The position numbers and the translations under genes are program-made. From positions 1 through 64,000 of the forward strand of contig NZ_VSMC01000011.1 in NCBI RefSeq assembly GCF_008728965.1: a stretch of 64,000 nucleotides of DNA. Direction: 5' to 3'. Shown here in pieces: positions 28,898 through 38,632 of the stretch. This stretch comes from Heminiphilus faecis. GTDB taxonomy: Bacteria > Bacteroidota > Bacteroidia > Bacteroidales > Muribaculaceae. Numbering within the stretch: the first letter of the stretch is position 1; the number at the start of each line of letters is the position of its first letter. Under the pieces are notes generated by a model. The model ran no database searches. It worked only from the letters and a program-made list of their open reading frames with translations, and was not told the DNA's origin.

Positions 28898-30913
28898 ATG
28901 GGAACATTAGCCATCATCAAGAATGACCCTTGGTTAAAACCGTTTGCCGCCGCCATTGAAGGACGACATCAGGACGCAATCAATAAGGAACGGGAACTGA
29001 TTGCCGCCGAAGGCTCGCTGAAAGCGTTTGCCAACGCTTACAATTATTTCGGGCTTCACCGTACCGACACAGGATGGGTATTTCGCGAATGGGCGCCAAA
29101 CGCCACAGGCATCACCCTTGTAGGCGACTTCTCAGGATGGAAAGAATACCGTAAGTACGCCCTTAAACCCAAAGCCGGAGGCGTATGGGAGATTAAACTG
29201 AAAAAAGATGACCTGCACCACGGCGACCTATATAAAATGGTCGTATGCTGGGAAGGAGGATGCGGAGAGCGCATACCGGCCTATGCCACCCGCGTCGTGC
29301 AGGACGAACAGAGCAAAATCTTCTCCGCCCAAGTATGGGCACCAGAAACACCCTACAAGTGGAAAGTCAAAAAATTCACTCCCGATACCAAGCCCCTGCT
29401 TATATACGAGTGTCACATAGGCATGGCACAGGAGCGCGAGGGAGTGGGTTCGTACACGGAATTTAGAGAAAAAGTGTTGCCGCGCGTAGTAGCCGACGGC
29501 TACAACACCATACAGATAATGGCCATACAGGAGCACCCCTATTATGGCTCGTTCGGCTATCATGTGTCGAGTTTTTATGCTCCGTCAAGTCGCTTCGGTA
29601 CACCCGAGGAGCTGAAAGCCCTTATCGATGCGGCCCACGAAGCCGGCATAGCCGTAATCATGGACATCGTACACTCTCACGCCGTTAAAAATGAAGTCGA
29701 AGGCCTCGGACGCCTTGACGGAAGCTACGACCAGTACTTTTACGGCGACAGCCGCCGCGAGCATCCGGCTTGGGATTCATTGTGCTTCGACTACGGCAAA
29801 AATCAGGTGATTCACTTCCTGCTGTCCAACTGCAAGTACTGGCTCGAAGAATTCAAGTTTGACGGCTTCCGATTCGACGGCGTCACGTCCATGTTGTATT
29901 ACAGCCACGGACTCGGACAGGCATTCGGCTCTTATGACGACTACTACAACGGGGGTCAGGACACAAATGCCATAACCTACCTGACACTCGCCAACAAACT
30001 CATACATGAAGTAAACCGCCGCGCCATAACCATAGCAGAGGAGATGAGCGGCATGCCCGGCCTCGCGACTCCGTTCAAAGCGGGCGGCATAGGCTTCGAC
30101 TACCGCATGGCTATGGGCATACCTGACTACTGGATCAAGATGCTCAAAGAGAAAAAGGACGAGGACTGGCATCCGACATCCATATACTGGGAGCTCACCA
30201 ACCGACGGGCCGACGAAAAGACCATCAGCTACGTAGAGAGCCACGACCAAGCCCTTGTAGGCGACAAGACGGTAATATTCCGCCTTATAGACGACCAGAT
30301 GTACTGGCACATGACCAAAGGCGATGACAACGCCACCGTAAACCGCGGCATAGCCATGCACAAGATGATACGCCTCGTCACCCTCGCCACCATAAACGGC
30401 GGCTATCTTAACTTCATGGGCAACGAATTCGGTCATCCGGAGTGGATTGACTTCCCCCGCGAAGGCAACGGCTGGAGCTACAAGTATGCCCGCCGCCAGT
30501 GGGATCTCGTAGACCGCAAAGAATTGCGTTATTGCGAGCTCAACGACTTCGACAACGCCATGATACGACTTGTGGGCGATGTATACGACTTCCAAGCACT
30601 CCCTGTTGAAAAACTGTGGGACAAAGATGACGACCAAGTACTTGCGTTCAAACGCGGTGACCTCGTATTTGTATTCAACTGGGCTCCGTTCAAGTCCTAC
30701 GACGGCTACGGGTTCCTTGCTCCGGAAGGTGAATATGAGGTAGTATTGTCAAGCGACAGCAAAGAGTTTGGCGGCTTCGGCAACATTGACGAAGGCATAC
30801 ACCACTTCACACAGCCCGACCCGCTATATTCCCCCGACAGCAAAGGATGGCTCAAGCTATACCTGCCCGCACGCACGTGTCAGGTACTCCGCCTTATAAG
30901 TCACAAAAAATAA
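28898..30913 (+). CDS. glgB: 1,4-alpha-glucan branching enzyme
   Basis: The 671-residue cytoplasmic enzyme makes alpha-1,6 branches in glycogen. It has an N-terminal CBM48 domain (about residues 40-130, VFREWAPNATGITLVGDFSG), a GH13 barrel and a C-terminal all-beta domain. The catalytic residues are visible: nucleophile D327 (GFRFDG), acid/base E381 (ITIAEEMSG) and D450 (VESHDQ). Overall it resembles the eukaryotic-type (GH13_8) branching enzymes found in Bacteroidales more than E. coli GlgB. It is 13 nt upstream of the epimerase gene and is driven by a triplicated promoter. Confidence 0.93.
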   Translation: MGTLAIIKNDPWLKPFAAAIEGRHQDAINKERELIAAEGSLKAFANAYNYFGLHRTDTGWVFREWAPNATGITLVGDFSGWKEYRKYALKPKAGGVWEIKLKKDDLHHGDLYKMVVCWEGGCGERIPAYATRVVQDEQSKIFSAQVWAPETPYKWKVKKFTPDTKPLLIYECHIGMAQEREGVGSYTEFREKVLPRVVADGYNTIQIMAIQEHPYYGSFGYHVSSFYAPSSRFGTPEELKALIDAAHEAGIAVIMDIVHSHAVKNEVEGLGRLDGSYDQYFYGDSRREHPAWDSLCFDYGKNQVIHFLLSNCKYWLEEFKFDGFRFDGVTSMLYYSHGLGQAFGSYDDYYNGGQDTNAITYLTLANKLIHEVNRRAITIAEEMSGMPGLATPFKAGGIGFDYRMAMGIPDYWIKMLKEKKDEDWHPTSIYWELTNRRADEKTISYVESHDQALVGDKTVIFRLIDDQMYWHMTKGDDNATVNRGIAMHKMIRLVTLATINGGYLNFMGNEFGHPEWIDFPREGNGWSYKYARRQWDLVDRKELRYCELNDFDNAMIRLVGDVYDFQALPVEKLWDKDDDQVLAFKRGDLVFVFNWAPFKSYDGYGFLAPEGEYEVVLSSDSKEFGGFGNIDEGIHHFTQPDPLYSPDSKGWLKLYLPARTCQVLRLISHKK

Positions 30914-30926
30914 CAATTAATTAACG

Positions 30927-32060
30927 ATGGACCGACGTCACTTCCTTAAAAGCACGGCTCTCGCCGCCGTTGCCATGGCCACTCCGCGATGGCTGATATC
31001 GGCTCCTTCGTCACCTACCAAAGAACGTAATTTCACAGGCCGGCTACAACTTTCGTTTGTTCCCTATGAACTGAAATTGCGCCATTCATTCAATCTTGCA
31101 CGTTCAAGCCGCACCACAACGCCCGACGTTCTGGTGCGGCTCCAATACGACGGAGTCACCGGTTACGGTGAGGCCTCCATGCCTCCTTATCTCGGCGAGA
31201 GCGTCAAGTCGGTCACTGATTATCTGGCGTCACTCGACCTTTCGCAGTTCAACGATCCGTTTCGAATGGATGATATACACGAATATCTCGATTCGGTAGC
31301 TCCCGACAACCGTGCCGCCAAAGCTTCGGTCGACATAGCGCTACACGACCTTGTAGGCAAACTTGTCGGCGCGCCGTGGTATAAACTGTGGGGACTGTCG
31401 CCCGAAAAAGCTCCTGACACCTCTTTTACAATAGGCATCGACATCCCCGATATAGTAAGAGTAAAGATATCGGAAGCCGCCCCTTACAACATATTAAAGG
31501 TAAAAATGGGGCTTGACCGCGACATGGAGACAGTAGAGATAATACGTGAAAGCACCGACAGGCCCATATGCGTGGATGTAAATCAAGGATGGACCGACAA
31601 ACACAAGGCTCTCGAGATGTGTAACTGGCTTGCCGAACGCAACTGCCTTTTCGTAGAACAGCCCATGCCCAAAGAAATGATCGACCAGACGGCATGGCTG
31701 CGCGAACGCTCGCCGCTGCCCATCGTGGCCGACGAGTTTCTGCAACGTCTTGACGACGTACGTCGTGCTTACGGAGTATATGACGCCATAAATATCAAGC
31801 TTATGAAGAGCACAGGCATGCGCGAGGCAAAACAGATGGCCGAGCTGGCCCGGGCTCTCGGCATGGACGTCATGCTCGGATGCATGACCGAGACATCATG
31901 CGCCATCTCGGCCGCATCACAACTGGCGCCTCTTGCCAAGTGGGCCGACCTCGACGGCAACCTCCTCATAACCAACGACTGCTTCGACGGCGCCAAAATC
32001 ATCAACGGCAAAGTCACCATCCCCGCCGACCGCCCCGGCATCGGCGCTCTTCCCGTCTGA
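30927..32060 (+). CDS. Dipeptide epimerase, enolase superfamily (L-Ala-D/L-Glu epimerase type)
   Basis: The 377-residue protein has the full muconate-lactonizing subgroup active site: K191-x-K193, metal ligands D217, E244 and D269, and K291. That is the pattern of L-Ala-D/L-Glu and related dipeptide epimerases used in recycling murein peptides. The N-terminus MDRRHFLKSTALAAVAMATP looks like an export signal with a twin-arginine character, so the enzyme may act in the periplasm. The substrate specificity is not certain from sequence alone. Confidence 0.85.
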   Translation: MDRRHFLKSTALAAVAMATPRWLISAPSSPTKERNFTGRLQLSFVPYELKLRHSFNLARSSRTTTPDVLVRLQYDGVTGYGEASMPPYLGESVKSVTDYLASLDLSQFNDPFRMDDIHEYLDSVAPDNRAAKASVDIALHDLVGKLVGAPWYKLWGLSPEKAPDTSFTIGIDIPDIVRVKISEAAPYNILKVKMGLDRDMETVEIIRESTDRPICVDVNQGWTDKHKALEMCNWLAERNCLFVEQPMPKEMIDQTAWLRERSPLPIVADEFLQRLDDVRRAYGVYDAINIKLMKSTGMREAKQMAELARALGMDVMLGCMTETSCAISAASQLAPLAKWADLDGNLLITNDCFDGAKIINGKVTIPADRPGIGALPV

Positions 32061-32111
32061 ATTGACGCTCCAAACCGACCGAGAAGAAATGCAATTGCCG
32101 AATGTAAGGTG

Positions 32112-32272
32112 GCCAAATTGCCGAATAGAAAGCAGCCAACTTGCCGAACAGAAAACGGCCAACTTGCCGAACAGAAAGCAGCCAACTTGCCGAACAGAAA
32201 GCAGCCAACTTGCCGAACAGAAAGCAGCCAACTTGTCGAATAGAAAGCAGCCAACTTGCCGAATTGGAAAAT
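32112..32272 (+). repeat. 23-bp minisatellite, seven copies
   Basis: The unit GCCAACTTGCCGAACAGAAA plus GCA starts at 32112, 32135, 32158, 32181, 32204, 32227 and 32250 with no spacers. Three central copies are nearly identical and the outer ones carry point changes. It fills the gap between the epimerase and the DUF4143 ATPase. Because 23 is not a multiple of 3, copy-number change would not preserve a reading frame, which argues against coding use. Confidence 0.9.
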
Positions 32273-32307
32273 ATTCATTACCTTTATGCCAGATAATATT
32301 CAGAGAT

Positions 32308-33573
32308 ATGGGAACTTACAAACCTCGGATAGCCGATAAAATATTAGCTGACAAATTAGAGTCAGCCGGCGGCGTACTTATACAAGGGCCGAAATGGTGT
32401 GGCAAAACCACGACCGCCGAACAGCACGCACAAAGCGTGCTTTACATGTCCGATATCGAGAATATGGAGATGGCTCAGGTCGGAGTCAAAAACCTGCTAC
32501 AAGGAGCGACTCCGCGTCTCGTAGACGAGTGGCAGGTAGCGCCACAATTGTGGGATGCGGCACGCCATGAAATCGATCACCGCCACGAAGAAGGACAATT
32601 CATATTCACGGGCTCGGCCGTTCCTGCCGATTCATCTAAAATAGTACACACCGGGACAGGACGATTTTCCCGTATGAATATGCGCACCATGAGCCTCTTT
32701 GAATCAGGCGACTCCAACGGCGGTATATCGCTTGAACAACTGTTTGATAACGCTGGAGAAGACATTTTCGCACAGACTGACATTGACATAAACCGGCTCG
32801 CCTATCTTACTTGCCGAGGCGGTTGGCCATCGTCAATAAAGATGACCGAGCGCAACTCTCTTACCCAAGCTTATGACTACGTAGATGCTGTAATATCGTC
32901 AGATATAAGCCGGGTTGACGGGGTAAACCGTGATCCGGCCAAAGCGAGCCGCATACTGCGCTCTCTGGCCCGTAATCAGGGTTGCCCGTTATCAATCAGC
33001 TCAATACGCGACGACATAAAAGGCAATGAGACATCAACTATCAGCGATGACACGATAGCCTCTTATATAAATGCGCTCAAAGAGATATTTGTCGTGGACG
33101 ACGTGCGCGCATGGAATCCCAACCTCCGTTCACGGACGGCAATACGCACTTCCGACACCCGATATTTCGTTGATCCGTCGATAGCCACAGCCGCCCTCGG
33201 CATAGGCCCAAAGGCACTGCTGAAAGACCTGAGCACATTCGGCCTGATACTGGAAACATTGTGCATAAGAGACCTGCGCGTATATGCGTCGGTGATGAAC
33301 GGGGAAGTGTATCACTACCGCGACAAATCAGGACTTGAATGTGACGCGGTGGTTCATCTTCGCGACGGACGCTACGGCCTTGTCGAGATAAAACTCGGCG
33401 GCGAGAACGCCATAGAATACGGGGCATCTACATTGAAAAATCTATGTGCGAAAATCGACACCGACAAGATGTCGGCTCCGGCATTTGCAATGATACTTGT
33501 CGGAGTGGGCAAATATGCCTACCGGCGTCTCGACGGAATATTGGTAGTGCCTGTCGGCACTCTGCGCGAATAG
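32308..33573 (+). CDS. AAA_14/DUF4143 ATP-binding protein
   Basis: The 421-residue protein starts at MGTYKPRIADKILADKL. The frame is open further upstream only because the minisatellite lacks stop codons. It has a Walker A motif (GPKWCGKTTT, residues about 28-37), DEWQVAPQLWD and FIFTGSA typical of AAA_14 ATPases, and a C-terminal DUF4143 domain with the nuclease-like motif GLECDAVVHLRDGRYGLVEIKLG. Members are widespread in gut Bacteroidota. Their role is undefined, although the C-terminal fold resembles restriction-endonuclease-like enzymes. Confidence 0.85.
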   Translation: MGTYKPRIADKILADKLESAGGVLIQGPKWCGKTTTAEQHAQSVLYMSDIENMEMAQVGVKNLLQGATPRLVDEWQVAPQLWDAARHEIDHRHEEGQFIFTGSAVPADSSKIVHTGTGRFSRMNMRTMSLFESGDSNGGISLEQLFDNAGEDIFAQTDIDINRLAYLTCRGGWPSSIKMTERNSLTQAYDYVDAVISSDISRVDGVNRDPAKASRILRSLARNQGCPLSISSIRDDIKGNETSTISDDTIASYINALKEIFVVDDVRAWNPNLRSRTAIRTSDTRYFVDPSIATAALGIGPKALLKDLSTFGLILETLCIRDLRVYASVMNGEVYHYRDKSGLECDAVVHLRDGRYGLVEIKLGGENAIEYGASTLKNLCAKIDTDKMSAPAFAMILVGVGKYAYRRLDGILVVPVGTLRE

Positions 33574-33658
33574 GTTTTTCATGCCGTAACTGCATGCAGT
33601 TAACATCAGCTACTATAATTTGTTACAATCGTTCATCCACGACATTGAGAAAATGCGA

Positions 33659-33666
33659 TAACTTTG
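33659..33666 (+). promoter_or_regulatory. -7 box of the carboxylesterase gene
   Basis: TAACTTTG matches the Bacteroidota -7 consensus and lies 45 nt before the ATG at 33712. No clear -33 element is spaced correctly. Confidence 0.5.
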
Positions 33667-33711
33667 CATCAGAATTAACAAATTACGTAATTAACCAAGA
33701 CCTGAAAACCA

Positions 33712-35244
33712 ATGAAAAAGTTTTTATTAGCCGTCGTGGCGGCTATGGTTATCGGCTCTAATGCCGATGCCTTGATACTGCGCACGACAGTAACACAAGG
33801 TGAGATTGAGGGAGTAGAGCATGAAGGAGCGGCTCTATACAAAAAAATCCCATATGCAGAGGCTCCCGTAGGAAATCTGCGCTGGAAAGCACCTGTACCC
33901 AAAAAGCCGTGGGAAGGCGTGTATAAATCAGATTCATGGGGCAATCGTCCGCCACAGCACACCGATCCAAACCAAAGCGGCGGCGACATACCCATGAGCG
34001 AGGACTGCCTGTACCTGAGCGTGACGACACCGGCAAAAAGCAAAGACGAAAAACTTCCGGTATTTGTAATGATACATGGCGGAGGCTTTGTAAGCGGTTC
34101 ATATATCGGCACACAGGAGAGTTTTGTCAACGAAGGCATAATCTATGTGAGCATCGAATACCGTCTCGGAGCGCTCGGCTTCATGAGCCATCCCGAACTC
34201 GGTAAAGAATCAGGCAACGGTCTGTCGGGCAACTACGGCATACTCGACCAGATAACCGCACTCAAGTGGATACATGAAAATATCGGTGCATTTGGCGGCG
34301 ACCCGGAAAAAGTCACCATAGCCGGCGAGTCGGCCGGAGGCATATCGGTCAGCATACTGTGTGGATCGCCTCTGTGCAAAGGCCTGTTCAGGGGCGCCAT
34401 CTGTGAGAGCGGAAGCTCGTTCTGGCCCGTGGCCGAAGAGCGCAACGGCAACACGGCCATGTGCACTCTTGCAGGAGCTGAAAAAGCCGGAGTGGAGTTT
34501 CAGAAACGTTTCGGCAAGAAAAACATCAAACAGATGAGATCGGTCGACGCACAAAGCATAGTCGACAGCACAAAGATGGAAGACTTCTGGCCTATAGTCG
34601 ACGGATATGTCATAACCGACGATCAGTACAAGCTCTATGAAGCCGGCAAGTACAATGACGTAAACGTCATAGTGGGCAGTAACTCCGACGAGGGCTCGAT
34701 ATTTGCCTTCCCCATGCCTGTTGAGTACTATCAAAACCGCATACGCTCTATATACGGCGACTGGGCCGACAGACTTCTCAGCCTATACCCCGCTACCAAT
34801 CCCGAAGAGGTGTACTTCGCACAGTCCGACATATTCCGCGACGGGTCGTTTGCATGGGGCACCTATGCGTGGGCCAATCTTCAGAGCCGTACCGGTAAAG
34901 GCAAAGTATATGTATACTACTTCGATCAAGACTCCGAAAACACCATAATGCGCAGCCGACGCGGCGGAGCAAGCCATGTAGCCGAAATGCCGTTTATATA
35001 CGGCTACACATTCCGCGGCAAGATGAGCGAAATCGACAACCACATGCTACAGATTATGTCGCGCTACTGGATAAACTTCACAAAAACGGGAAATCCCAAC
35101 TCCGAGGCACTCCCCTACTGGACTCCTTACGAGCAAGACAAGAGCACGGTCATGATCATGCGCAACGGCTTCTACCTCGACCAAGTACCCAACAGACCGC
35201 AGATAGACTTCTTCGAGGAATTCTTTAAGAGCAAGCGCAAATAA
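33712..35244 (+). CDS. Carboxylesterase type B, exported
   Basis: The 510-residue alpha/beta hydrolase has a signal peptide (to about residue 20), the SEDCLYLSV block, the oxyanion motif HGGGF, and the nucleophile elbow GESAGG (S207). It probably hydrolyses ester groups on glycans or plant aromatics in the periplasm; the substrate cannot be read from the sequence. It is monocistronic, with its own -7 box and a strong terminator. Confidence 0.88.
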   Translation: MKKFLLAVVAAMVIGSNADALILRTTVTQGEIEGVEHEGAALYKKIPYAEAPVGNLRWKAPVPKKPWEGVYKSDSWGNRPPQHTDPNQSGGDIPMSEDCLYLSVTTPAKSKDEKLPVFVMIHGGGFVSGSYIGTQESFVNEGIIYVSIEYRLGALGFMSHPELGKESGNGLSGNYGILDQITALKWIHENIGAFGGDPEKVTIAGESAGGISVSILCGSPLCKGLFRGAICESGSSFWPVAEERNGNTAMCTLAGAEKAGVEFQKRFGKKNIKQMRSVDAQSIVDSTKMEDFWPIVDGYVITDDQYKLYEAGKYNDVNVIVGSNSDEGSIFAFPMPVEYYQNRIRSIYGDWADRLLSLYPATNPEEVYFAQSDIFRDGSFAWGTYAWANLQSRTGKGKVYVYYFDQDSENTIMRSRRGGASHVAEMPFIYGYTFRGKMSEIDNHMLQIMSRYWINFTKTGNPNSEALPYWTPYEQDKSTVMIMRNGFYLDQVPNRPQIDFFEEFFKSKRK

Positions 35245-35269
35245 TAATACTGCGTTACCATAAAAAGAT

Positions 35270-35309
35270 GTCCGGCACATCGCGTTTGCGATATGCCGGA
35301 CACTTTTTT
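35270..35309. terminator. Bidirectional terminator
   Basis: A 14-bp stem (35270-35283 with 35288-35301, one mismatch) with GTTT loop is followed by ACTTTTTTA on the plus strand and ATCTTTTTA on the minus strand. It serves the convergent esterase and GH71/99-like genes. Confidence 0.85.
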
Positions 35310-35324
35310 ATACTTCGGTGCAGA

Positions 35325-36581
35325 TCACCGTTTAGGCATAGTCTTGGAAAGGGGCTTCTCGTGGCGCAACATGCGTGCCGCCTCACCCGTGAGCCATAGA
35401 TAGTGGTCGCTCGGCTTGCCGTCCATGCCGACAAACTCAATCTCCTTGCCTACCGGAGGATTGTCGGAGCACTTAAATATAGCGGTGCCCTCGTTGACCT
35501 CGTCAAACATGGCCACATACAGCATCGTGGCGCCGGCATTGAGCGCCGTGTATATCTGTTGCCAGTAGAAGCGTCCGCCCTGACGCGGTATAGAACCGGA
35601 TGGCTTCACATCATCAGGAAACTCGAAGCGGCTCAGATTATGCCAGCTGAAACCGGGAGTAACAACAGGCACATATCCTATACCACGCTCGGCGCACCAC
35701 TTCATATCGCCCATTATTACGTCGCGATAGCGGTCCATATCATTATGCAGCAGCGGAGTGAATCGCTGAACCATCCACGGCAGAACAATGTCGCACTTGG
35801 CAATGAGTTCATGCAGGTAGGGGTCGTTGACGCAATCGGCATTAAGGTCGCGCCAAAATGTAGGCACACCCACCATGACACTGCAACCGCCGTACTCAGG
35901 GTCATTTTTCAAGAAATCAATAAACCGTTCAAGTCCTATATTGCGTATGTTGTAGGGACGGTCGGGGAAACCGACACCCCATATGGTCACCAACGGCTTG
36001 CCGTTGTAAAACACGTATGTATTGTCGCCGTCAGGATTTGTGACACGCAAAGAGTCGACAAGATACTTCCAGTCATCGACAAGCATGGAGCAGTTGTCGG
36101 TGGCGGGGTTCAGTCCCGACAGGTCATACATGACACCTATTGCCCGGTCATATTTGCGGGCCGCCTCCATAGCATTGGCCAGTACATGGCTGCGCTTACG
36201 CGCATCAGGCTTTGCCGCACCCCAGAAACGCTGCATGAACACACCGTCGAGCCCATAGTCTTTCATCCATTTGAAGTGCAGGTCCACGGTACTTTTGTCA
36301 TCAGACGAGAAAAAACGCGCACCGCTACCATCGGCATGCTTCAGCCCGGTAGGATATGTCTTCTCATATTCGCTGACATCAGGCCACATGTCGATGCGCA
36401 CCTGTTTCTCATCTCCGAACCAAGTGCCTTTCTTAGGCTGATGAAACCAGCCTTGATAACCGGCCATAACAAGCCCGTCATATGACGGATACTTGGTTGT
36501 CCGGGAATGTTTGGTGCCGGCACAAAGTCCGGCCACAAACAACATCCCCATAAATAATGCGATTGCTCTCTTTATATTCAT
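35325..36581 (-). CDS. GH71/GH99-like glycoside hydrolase
   Basis: The 418-residue exported protein (signal to about residue 21) opens VMAGYQGWF and carries YGLDGVFMQRFWG and MFDEVNEGTAIF, the region where GH99 and GH71 enzymes place their paired catalytic acids. GH99 enzymes cut alpha-mannosides internally and GH71 alpha-1,3-glucans. The Bacteroidales family here is usually only called GH71/99-like, so I do not assign a substrate. It overlaps the upstream GH43 gene by 4 nt (ATGA). Confidence 0.75.
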   Translation of the reverse strand: MNIKRAIALFMGMLFVAGLCAGTKHSRTTKYPSYDGLVMAGYQGWFHQPKKGTWFGDEKQVRIDMWPDVSEYEKTYPTGLKHADGSGARFFSSDDKSTVDLHFKWMKDYGLDGVFMQRFWGAAKPDARKRSHVLANAMEAARKYDRAIGVMYDLSGLNPATDNCSMLVDDWKYLVDSLRVTNPDGDNTYVFYNGKPLVTIWGVGFPDRPYNIRNIGLERFIDFLKNDPEYGGCSVMVGVPTFWRDLNADCVNDPYLHELIAKCDIVLPWMVQRFTPLLHNDMDRYRDVIMGDMKWCAERGIGYVPVVTPGFSWHNLSRFEFPDDVKPSGSIPRQGGRFYWQQIYTALNAGATMLYVAMFDEVNEGTAIFKCSDNPPVGKEIEFVGMDGKPSDHYLWLTGEAARMLRHEKPLSKTMPKR

Positions 36582-38596
36582 TTGCCTGTACGTTTTTCAG
36601 TTTCGAAACTCAATGTGAAATTCTCTATTGATATATCGCCGCGTTTTACGCGAAGTTCAAGGAAATGCTCTCCTGCCTGAAGAGGCAGCTCGAGCACCAT
36701 ATCCTGCCAACCGGTGGATGCCTTGTCGGGAAGATACTCGCCACGCATCGAGGTAAGATACTCTGCATCCTCCATCACGGCCAACCGCGAATTGGGTATA
36801 CTCTGACGCAGCCTTATGCTGACTTTATATGTGCCGCGCTTCTCGACATTAATGCTGAAACGCAACCACTCTTCGGCGCCGAGTGTAACAAAATCGGCAT
36901 CACGGGCCGGAGCCTTCTTGGAACAGGTGAAATAGCCCTTTGAATTCTTGCCTCTGTTATAATTGACCGCCGGCACAGTCAACGGAGCCGAAGCCAAAAG
37001 CGTGATAGGCGTCGACAGATAAGGTTCGCCCCATGTATTGACCATGGCTATGGACCCGTCGGGGTTATAAACAAGTTCGTCGAAGCACACCGAGCGCAGA
37101 TTGCCGCGTCCGGAATAGTCGGCAGTATGGTAGAACTGGTACCACTTGTCTTTAAACTTGACTATAGACCCGTGGGTGGTATCGTGACCGTGGGCAAGCA
37201 TATACACACCTTTGGGAGTGTAAGGTCCGAGAGGATCGTCGGCCACAGAATAGCGCAGATGATTGTTCTCGAAGTTATTGTCGGAATGGCTGAGATAATA
37301 CTTGCCGTTGTACTTGTGTACCCACGGCGCCTCATGGAAGTCTTCAAACGCGCCGAGCTGTTTCATTTCACCGTCAAGCTTGGTCCAGTCATCTCTGCGC
37401 AGTTTACCTCCCCAACAGCCTTTGCCGCCACCGCCTACATATATATAGGGCTGACCGTCATCGTCGACAAACAGACAGGGGTCTATGACCGAGGGCACAC
37501 CTTTGATGTAGCCTTTCGGATCAAAGGGTCCGGCCGGAGTGCGCGATGTAGCCACAAATATGCCCCATACATCCTCTACGTTTGACAGTTTGTGAGGATA
37601 GATGAAGTAATACAGACTGTCGGCAGGATTGTATCCGCAGTCGGGAGCCCACATAAAGCCGTCGGAACCGATGCCGGTAACGGCGTTGGATGTGGCAGCG
37701 TTCATGACCTCGCCGTGATCAGTCCAGTTGACAAGATCTTCAGTCGAGAAGATATGATAACGGTCCATGTAGTCGCATCCGCGCGGCGGCTCAAGGTCAT
37801 GCGATGCATAGACATAAAGTACGTCGCGTCCGTCGATGTTCCATACCCGGGCCGACGGATCGGCAGTATAGAGCGCTCCTACAAGACCGCAGTCCTTCAT
37901 AGGCGACGTGAAGTCAAGAAACAGCGGATTGTCGGTATACACCGATGTGCGCGGATAGTCAAATGACAGAGCCGAAGCAGGCTTTTTGTAGTCACCTACG
38001 CGTTCGAGAGCAAACCAATCGAAATTGATACCGCCCGCGGGCACCCACTTTATGACATGACGGCCCTTTGTCAGATATACGCCGTCGGTTGTATCGAGCG
38101 TATATGTATCCCATCCGTTGCCAGTGGCATAGAGCATCGAGCCGGCGGCATTGCCGTCAACCTCGAAATAGTATGGCGACCGGTCGTCAGACGCCGTACT
38201 TGCCGAAATACGGTACTCTCCCGGCTGAGCCACGTCTACCGTATAGCACAGCCAGTCTTTACCGGCCGAGACATTGCCTACAGACCATCCGTCGGCGGTC
38301 TTGCTGACCGACACGGCGACCTTGTCGCGGCGATACTCGTTGTCGCCGCCGTTGTTGAACGAATAAGCCTTACCGGCAGCTCCGCCGTCGAAGTCCTCGG
38401 CCTGAATTTTGGTCAGACCGCTTTTCATCACTTTCGGCACACCATTATAAGCCTTACCGGTATAACTTTTCAGAAATTTTCCGGGAGTCGTGCCGGAGTC
38501 GTAATAATCGTAGATGTATCCGTCGGGCACGGCACAAAAGCCTCCGAGAGACAATGACAAGGCCACTGCCGACAGCACTGTACGTTTTATTTTCAT
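36578..38596 (-). CDS. GH43 family glycosidase with N- and C-terminal CBM6-like domains
   Basis: The 672-residue exported enzyme has a signal peptide and a CBM6-like module (about residues 60-205, TKIQAEDFDGG to INFDWFALE). The five-bladed GH43 domain follows (about 210-520, with SVIDPCLFVDDDGQPYIYVGG and HEAPWVHKYNGKYYLSHSD), then a second CBM6-like module (about 545-665). GH43 enzymes are typically arabinofuranosidases, xylosidases or galactan hydrolases. It lies between GH2 and GH71/99-like genes in one operon. The HEAPWVHKYNG block is the same point at which the two broken GH43 genes near 45.15 kb are joined. Confidence 0.85.
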   Translation of the reverse strand: MKIKRTVLSAVALSLSLGGFCAVPDGYIYDYYDSGTTPGKFLKSYTGKAYNGVPKVMKSGLTKIQAEDFDGGAAGKAYSFNNGGDNEYRRDKVAVSVSKTADGWSVGNVSAGKDWLCYTVDVAQPGEYRISASTASDDRSPYYFEVDGNAAGSMLYATGNGWDTYTLDTTDGVYLTKGRHVIKWVPAGGINFDWFALERVGDYKKPASALSFDYPRTSVYTDNPLFLDFTSPMKDCGLVGALYTADPSARVWNIDGRDVLYVYASHDLEPPRGCDYMDRYHIFSTEDLVNWTDHGEVMNAATSNAVTGIGSDGFMWAPDCGYNPADSLYYFIYPHKLSNVEDVWGIFVATSRTPAGPFDPKGYIKGVPSVIDPCLFVDDDGQPYIYVGGGGKGCWGGKLRRDDWTKLDGEMKQLGAFEDFHEAPWVHKYNGKYYLSHSDNNFENNHLRYSVADDPLGPYTPKGVYMLAHGHDTTHGSIVKFKDKWYQFYHTADYSGRGNLRSVCFDELVYNPDGSIAMVNTWGEPYLSTPITLLASAPLTVPAVNYNRGKNSKGYFTCSKKAPARDADFVTLGAEEWLRFSINVEKRGTYKVSIRLRQSIPNSRLAVMEDAEYLTSMRGEYLPDKASTGWQDMVLELPLQAGEHFLELRVKRGDISIENFTLSFETEKRTGK

Positions 38597-38632
38597 TGTA
38601 TTTTAAATTTTATGGTTAAGTCTAAGATTGAT

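Noticed and set aside
29777-30637. Long open frame antisense to the branching enzyme
   Set aside because: It lies wholly within a well-identified gene with intact catalytic motifs; the open antisense frame reflects the codon bias of the sense strand, as elsewhere in this window.
32112-32272. Regular short repeats as a CRISPR array
   Set aside because: The 23-bp units are strictly head to tail with no spacers, and no cas gene is nearby; it is a minisatellite.
32062-32307. N-terminal extension of the DUF4143 ATPase through the minisatellite
   Set aside because: The extension is only the translated 23-bp repeat; the AAA_14 N-terminus begins at ATG 32308.
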